9,177 nt of DNA from Oscillospiraceae bacterium (GTDB taxonomy: Bacteria > Bacillota > Clostridia > Oscillospirales > Oscillospiraceae). The stretch is from contig CAJGCI010000072.1 in NCBI GenBank assembly GCA_904501855.1, positions 1-9,177 on the forward strand. The letters run 5' to 3'. Of this stretch, positions 5,785-9,177 are shown in pieces (within the stretch, counting starts at the first letter, position 1; each line of letters starts with the position of its first letter). Made by a program: the position numbers and the translations under genes. The notes beneath the pieces are model-generated. The model was not told the DNA's origin and ran no database searches. It saw only the letters and a list, made by a program, of their open reading frames with translations.

Positions 5785-7410
5785 ATGGAAACCACCGATA
5801 AAAATGCACAGCAGATCCTGGAAGAATCCAAAATCAATGATGATTTCAATACCAACGGAATCCAGCTTCTGAAACGCGGCAAGAAGGGGCTCCTGTCCAT
5901 GCTGTTCAGCCGGACCGGGATCGTGATCCTGCTGCTTCTGCTGCAGGTCGCACTGGTCACCCTGTGGATCGTCAGTTTGCGGGATTATATGCCCCACTAC
6001 ATGGTGTTCATGGGCATTCTGGACGCGGTCATGGCCATTCTCGTGATCAACAGCCCGATGGATTCCACGGCAAAGATCACCTGGCTCGTTATCATCAGCA
6101 TCCTTCCCGTATTCGGTGCGCTGTTCTTCATATACTGCTGGACGAATCTGGGACATCGGAAACTGAAGCGGAGAGTGGAAGAACTCACCGAGAAGGAAAA
6201 GGACCTGATCATTCAGGATCCCGTCGTCCTGCAGGAAGTGAAGGAGGTCAGCCCCGAGACTGCCGGCATGGCCCACTATATCAAGCGCACCGGATGTTAC
6301 CCCATCTACAACAATACGGATGTGCGTTACTTCGCCATGGGAGAGGATATGCTGGAGACCATGCTGTGGGAACTGGATAAGGCGGAGGACTTTATCTTTC
6401 TGGAGTACTTCATTATTAATGAGGGGATCATGTGGGGAAAGATCCTGGAGATCCTGGCCAGAAAAGTCCAGGAGGGCGTGGATGTCCGTGTGATCTACGA
6501 CGGAACCTGTGAGATCACAAAGCTCTCTTCCGATTATCCCAGACGCCTGGAAAAACTGGGGATCAAGTGCCGGGTATTCTCTCCGCTGAGACCCTTTGTT
6601 TCCACCCATTACAATTACCGGGATCACCGCAAGATCATGGTGATCGACGGCAAGACGGCATTTACTGGCGGCGTGAATCTTGCGGATGAATATATCAATG
6701 AGCTGGATAGGTTCGGCAAGTGGAAGGATACGGCGCTGATGATCAAAGGAGAAGCGGTGAAGAGCTTCACGCTGCTGTTCCTGTCCGCATGGAATCTCAC
6801 CGGCGCGGAGGACTCCTACCAGAAATATCTCAGCGTTCCCGCGGAGATCCCGAAAAACACCCTGGGCTATGTGATGCCCTATGGGGACAATCCCCTGGAT
6901 CGGGACAAGGTCGGGGAATTCGTCTATATGGACATCCTCAATCATGCGAGCCGCTTCGTCCACATCATGACACCCTATCTGATACTGGATGACGAGCTGA
7001 TTGCGGCGCTGAAGCTGGCGGCTTCCCGCGGCGTGGATGTAAAGCTCATCCTCCCGGGGATCCCGGACAAACCGATCCCCTACGCGCTGGCGAAGGGACA
7101 CTATATGACCTTGCTTCAGGCCGGCGTCAAGATCTACGAATTCACACCCGGCTTCGTGCACGCGAAAGTCTTTGTCAGCGATGATGTGCGCGCTGTGGTC
7201 GGGACCATCAATCTGGATTACCGCAGCCTGTATCACCATTTTGAATGTGCCACTTATCTGTACCGGACGGCCTGCATCCCGGATATCGAGGATGATTTTC
7301 AGAAGACTCTGCGTCAGTGCCGGAAGGTCACGAAAAAGATGGTGCGCGGCGAGAAGCTTCATACAAAGATCACCTGCGCACTGGTGAAAGCCATTGCCCC
7401 GCTTCTTTAA
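5785..7410 (+). CDS. cls: Cardiolipin synthase (two-HKD phospholipase D type)
   Basis: A 541-residue membrane enzyme that should join two phosphatidylglycerol molecules into cardiolipin and glycerol. Three hydrophobic segments occupy roughly residues 44-64, 72-89 and 98-119. Two phospholipase D catalytic motifs (HxKxxxxD) follow: HRKIMVID (H281, K283, D288), followed by GKTAFTGGVNLADEY, and HAKVFVSD (H459, K461, D466), followed by DVRAVVGTINLDYRS. All catalytic residues are intact. The ATG at 5785 is chosen over a GTG at 5776, because the GTG overlaps the AGGGGGTG ribosome site. The protein is longer than the classic bacterial enzyme of about 480-510 residues, mostly through a charged stretch of about 40 residues before the first membrane helix. 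It lies 22 bases before an ABC exporter gene, so the two are probably co-transcribed. Confidence 0.94.
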   Translation: METTDKNAQQILEESKINDDFNTNGIQLLKRGKKGLLSMLFSRTGIVILLLLLQVALVTLWIVSLRDYMPHYMVFMGILDAVMAILVINSPMDSTAKITWLVIISILPVFGALFFIYCWTNLGHRKLKRRVEELTEKEKDLIIQDPVVLQEVKEVSPETAGMAHYIKRTGCYPIYNNTDVRYFAMGEDMLETMLWELDKAEDFIFLEYFIINEGIMWGKILEILARKVQEGVDVRVIYDGTCEITKLSSDYPRRLEKLGIKCRVFSPLRPFVSTHYNYRDHRKIMVIDGKTAFTGGVNLADEYINELDRFGKWKDTALMIKGEAVKSFTLLFLSAWNLTGAEDSYQKYLSVPAEIPKNTLGYVMPYGDNPLDRDKVGEFVYMDILNHASRFVHIMTPYLILDDELIAALKLAASRGVDVKLILPGIPDKPIPYALAKGHYMTLLQAGVKIYEFTPGFVHAKVFVSDDVRAVVGTINLDYRSLYHHFECATYLYRTACIPDIEDDFQKTLRQCRKVTKKMVRGEKLHTKITCALVKAIAPLL

Positions 7411-7432
7411 ATCGGATCGGAAGGAGACCTGA

Positions 7433-9169
7433 ATGCTCCGATACATGAAAAAATACTGGATCTTTGCGCTGCTGGCGGCCCTTTTCATGATGGGGGAGGT
7501 GGCAGCGGACATGATCCAGCCGAAAATGATGGCGCGCATCGTGGATGACGGTATCCTGGGGCTCTCCGGAAACGGGACCCCGGACATCGCTCTTATCACC
7601 ACGGTGGGGATCCGCATGCTCCTGATCGTACTGGCAGGGGGACTGTTCGGGATCCTGTGCGCCGCCATGACCAATATCTGCGGACTGAGCTACGGAAACG
7701 AAGTGAGGAAAGCCTGCTTTTCCCGTATCATGGGGATGTCTTTTGAACAGACGGATTCCTTCACCACCGGATCTCTCATCACCCGTGTCACCAATGACGT
7801 TTCCAAGCTGCAGCGGCTGGTGATGTCCCTCGTCCGGGGACTGATCCGCTCCTCCATGTTTCTCATTGCGGGAACCTTTACGCTCCTGTCCCTGAACGTT
7901 CATTTTAATATCGTGGTGGCCTGTGCCTTCCCGCTGGTCATTCTGGATATCGTTTTTATCCTTTGGAAGACCAACCCGCTGTTCACGATCCTTCAGAAAC
8001 GGATCGACCGGATGAATACGGTGATCGGAGAGAATATCTCCGGTGCCCGTGTGGTCCGGGCCTTCATTCAGGAGGATACGGAGACCGGACGGTTTGACGA
8101 AGCCAACACGGAACTGGTGGAGACCCAGATGCGGGTGCTGATCCTGACGAGCTTCATGCGCCCGATCATGAATATCATTCTGAACATGGCCGTGGTGGCT
8201 CTCATCTGGATCGGCGCGATCCAGACGAGGGCCGGAGCCATCCGTCCCGGTGACGTGATGGCGGCCATCACCTATATCTCCCAGATCTTAAACGGAATGA
8301 TGATGCTGGCCATGATCTTTCAGACCTTCTCCCGGGGCTTTGCCTCCGGAAGACGCCTCAATGAGATCCTCCAGACCAGGCCCGCCATCACAGACGGCCC
8401 GGGAGTGGAGGAGACACCGGAAAAGGGAAGCGTGCGCTTCCGGGATGTGTCCTTTTCCTATCCCGACAACCAGGCGGAGGTGCTCCATGATATCGATCTG
8501 GAGATCCGCCCCGGCGAGGTGTTCGGGATCATCGGCTCCACCGGATGCGGAAAGACCAGTCTTATCAGCCTAATCAGCCGCTTCTACGATGCGACGGAGG
8601 GAACGGTGGAAGTGGACGGCGTCAACGTCCGGGAATACAAACTGAAGGATCTGCGGGAACGTGTCGCAGCGGTTCCGCAGAAAAACGAGCTGTTCAGCAC
8701 GACGATCCGCGAGAACATCCTTATCGGCCGGGAACAGGCCGGGGAGGAGGAGATCCATGAGGCGGCGCAGGCCGCCCAGGCAGAGGAATTCATACTGGAA
8801 CAGCCGCACGGGTACGATACGCCGGTGGCAGAGGGAGGCACCAGCCTCTCCGGCGGCCAGCGTCAGCGTGTCGCCATCGCGCGTGCTCTCCTGAAAAAGG
8901 GAGAGATCCTCATTCTGGATGACTCCACCAGCGCGCTGGATCTGGTCACCGAGGCAAGACTGTACGATGCGCTGGACCGGGATTATGCCGGGATCACCCG
9001 GATCATCATTGCACAGCGCATCGCCTCCATCAAGAACGCCGACCGCATCGCGGTCATGGAGAACGGCTCCATCATTGCCTGCGCAGGTCATGAGGAGCTG
9101 CTCCGGACCTGCGCTACCTACCAGGATATCTATCAGTCTCAGGTGAAGATGGGAGGTGCTGCCGAATGA
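7433..9169 (+). CDS. ABC exporter half-transporter with degenerate ATP site
   Basis: A 578-residue half-transporter: an exporter membrane domain (about residues 1-300, six helices) fused to an ATPase domain. ATPase motifs are the A-loop tyrosine Y343, Walker A GSTGCGKT (368-375), Q-loop Q416, signature LSGGQ (472-476) and Walker B ILILD (492-496). The residue after Walker B, normally the catalytic glutamate, is aspartate (D497), and the switch histidine is glutamine (AQR, Q528). Both changes are known from the degenerate subunit of heterodimeric exporters of the TM287/288, LmrCD and BmrCD type. The subunit therefore almost certainly pairs with another one, and a second gene starts in the ATGA overlap at its end. 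The start at 7433 follows AAGGAGA. The cargo (drug, lipid or peptide) cannot be read from the sequence; closeness to cardiolipin synthase is suggestive only. Confidence 0.95.
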   Translation: MLRYMKKYWIFALLAALFMMGEVAADMIQPKMMARIVDDGILGLSGNGTPDIALITTVGIRMLLIVLAGGLFGILCAAMTNICGLSYGNEVRKACFSRIMGMSFEQTDSFTTGSLITRVTNDVSKLQRLVMSLVRGLIRSSMFLIAGTFTLLSLNVHFNIVVACAFPLVILDIVFILWKTNPLFTILQKRIDRMNTVIGENISGARVVRAFIQEDTETGRFDEANTELVETQMRVLILTSFMRPIMNIILNMAVVALIWIGAIQTRAGAIRPGDVMAAITYISQILNGMMMLAMIFQTFSRGFASGRRLNEILQTRPAITDGPGVEETPEKGSVRFRDVSFSYPDNQAEVLHDIDLEIRPGEVFGIIGSTGCGKTSLISLISRFYDATEGTVEVDGVNVREYKLKDLRERVAAVPQKNELFSTTIRENILIGREQAGEEEIHEAAQAAQAEEFILEQPHGYDTPVAEGGTSLSGGQRQRVAIARALLKKGEILILDDSTSALDLVTEARLYDALDRDYAGITRIIIAQRIASIKNADRIAVMENGSIIACAGHEELLRTCATYQDIYQSQVKMGGAAE

Positions 9170-9177
9170 GTACTTCC
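9166..9177 (+). CDS. Start of next gene, likely partner ABC half-transporter
   Basis: ATG at 9166-9168 overlaps the TGA stop of the exporter gene (ATGA), with GGGAGGTG at 9151-9158 as a well-spaced ribosome site. Only four codons (MSTS) fall inside the window. Translational coupling and the degenerate ATP site of the gene before it make the catalytic partner subunit of a heterodimeric exporter the likely product, but nothing in these four codons shows this. Confidence 0.65.

Noticed and set aside
5640..5960. N-terminal extension of the DUF255 protein by 107 residues
   Set aside because: It would run through the divergent promoter region and into the cardiolipin synthase gene, its composition is unlike a protein domain, and the start at 5639 has a ribosome site and matches the family's usual N-terminus.
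5743..7674. Long minus-strand open frame of about 643 codons opposite the cardiolipin synthase gene
   Set aside because: Antisense to a gene with both HKD motifs intact, it crosses the next gene's start and is rich in His and Gln in a way typical of shadow frames.
1..9177. Mobile elements, phage genes, CRISPR arrays, tRNA genes
   Set aside because: No transposase or integrase motifs, no regularly spaced repeats, and no tRNA-like cloverleaf sequence were seen on either strand.

Overview
The window looks like chromosomal DNA of a low-to-mid GC Gram-positive anaerobe of the class Clostridia, probably a gut Lachnospiraceae-type organism. This is inferred from strong AGGAGG-like ribosome binding sites on almost every gene, sigma-A-type promoters, compact U-tailed intrinsic terminators, and the protein families present: an AGCS symporter, a HemG-like flavodoxin, a DUF255 protein, a Clostridia-type cardiolipin synthase and a heterodimeric ABC exporter. 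The species cannot be fixed from the sequence alone. No tRNA, rRNA, insertion sequence, phage gene or CRISPR array was seen.

Layout, left to right. (1) 1-384 minus: the first 128 codons of a sodium:alanine symporter, cut by the window edge, with a long AT-rich upstream region carrying its likely promoter. (2) 758-2188 minus: an ABC1/UbiB/AarF atypical kinase with a very good promoter and a clear terminator. (3) 2189-2474: a divergent control region. It holds the UbiB-family promoter, an inverted repeat over that promoter's -35 box, and an intrinsic terminator pointing right with no gene in front of it. (4) 2475-2954 plus: a 159-residue protein I do not recognise, Gln/Ser/Gly-rich with a cationic amphipathic C-terminus. 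(5) 3095-3610 plus: a short-chain flavodoxin-domain protein. It converges on (6) 3645-5639 minus: a thioredoxin-fold DUF255 (YyaL/SSP411) protein. The two share a bidirectional terminator that contains the stop codon of the second. (7) 5785-7410 plus: a two-HKD cardiolipin synthase. (8) 7433-9169 plus: an ABC exporter half-transporter with a degenerate ATP site, 22 bases after the synthase. It overlaps by ATGA the start of (9) 9166 onward, very likely the partner half-transporter.

The genes fall into short transcription units, not one pathway. The clearest unit is cardiolipin synthase plus the two exporter halves. A loose theme of membrane lipid and envelope work (UbiB-family protein, cardiolipin synthase, ABC exporter) is possible but is inference. 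Most of the window is ordinary housekeeping-type DNA. The parts least explained by known families are the 159-residue protein and the divergent control region in front of it.
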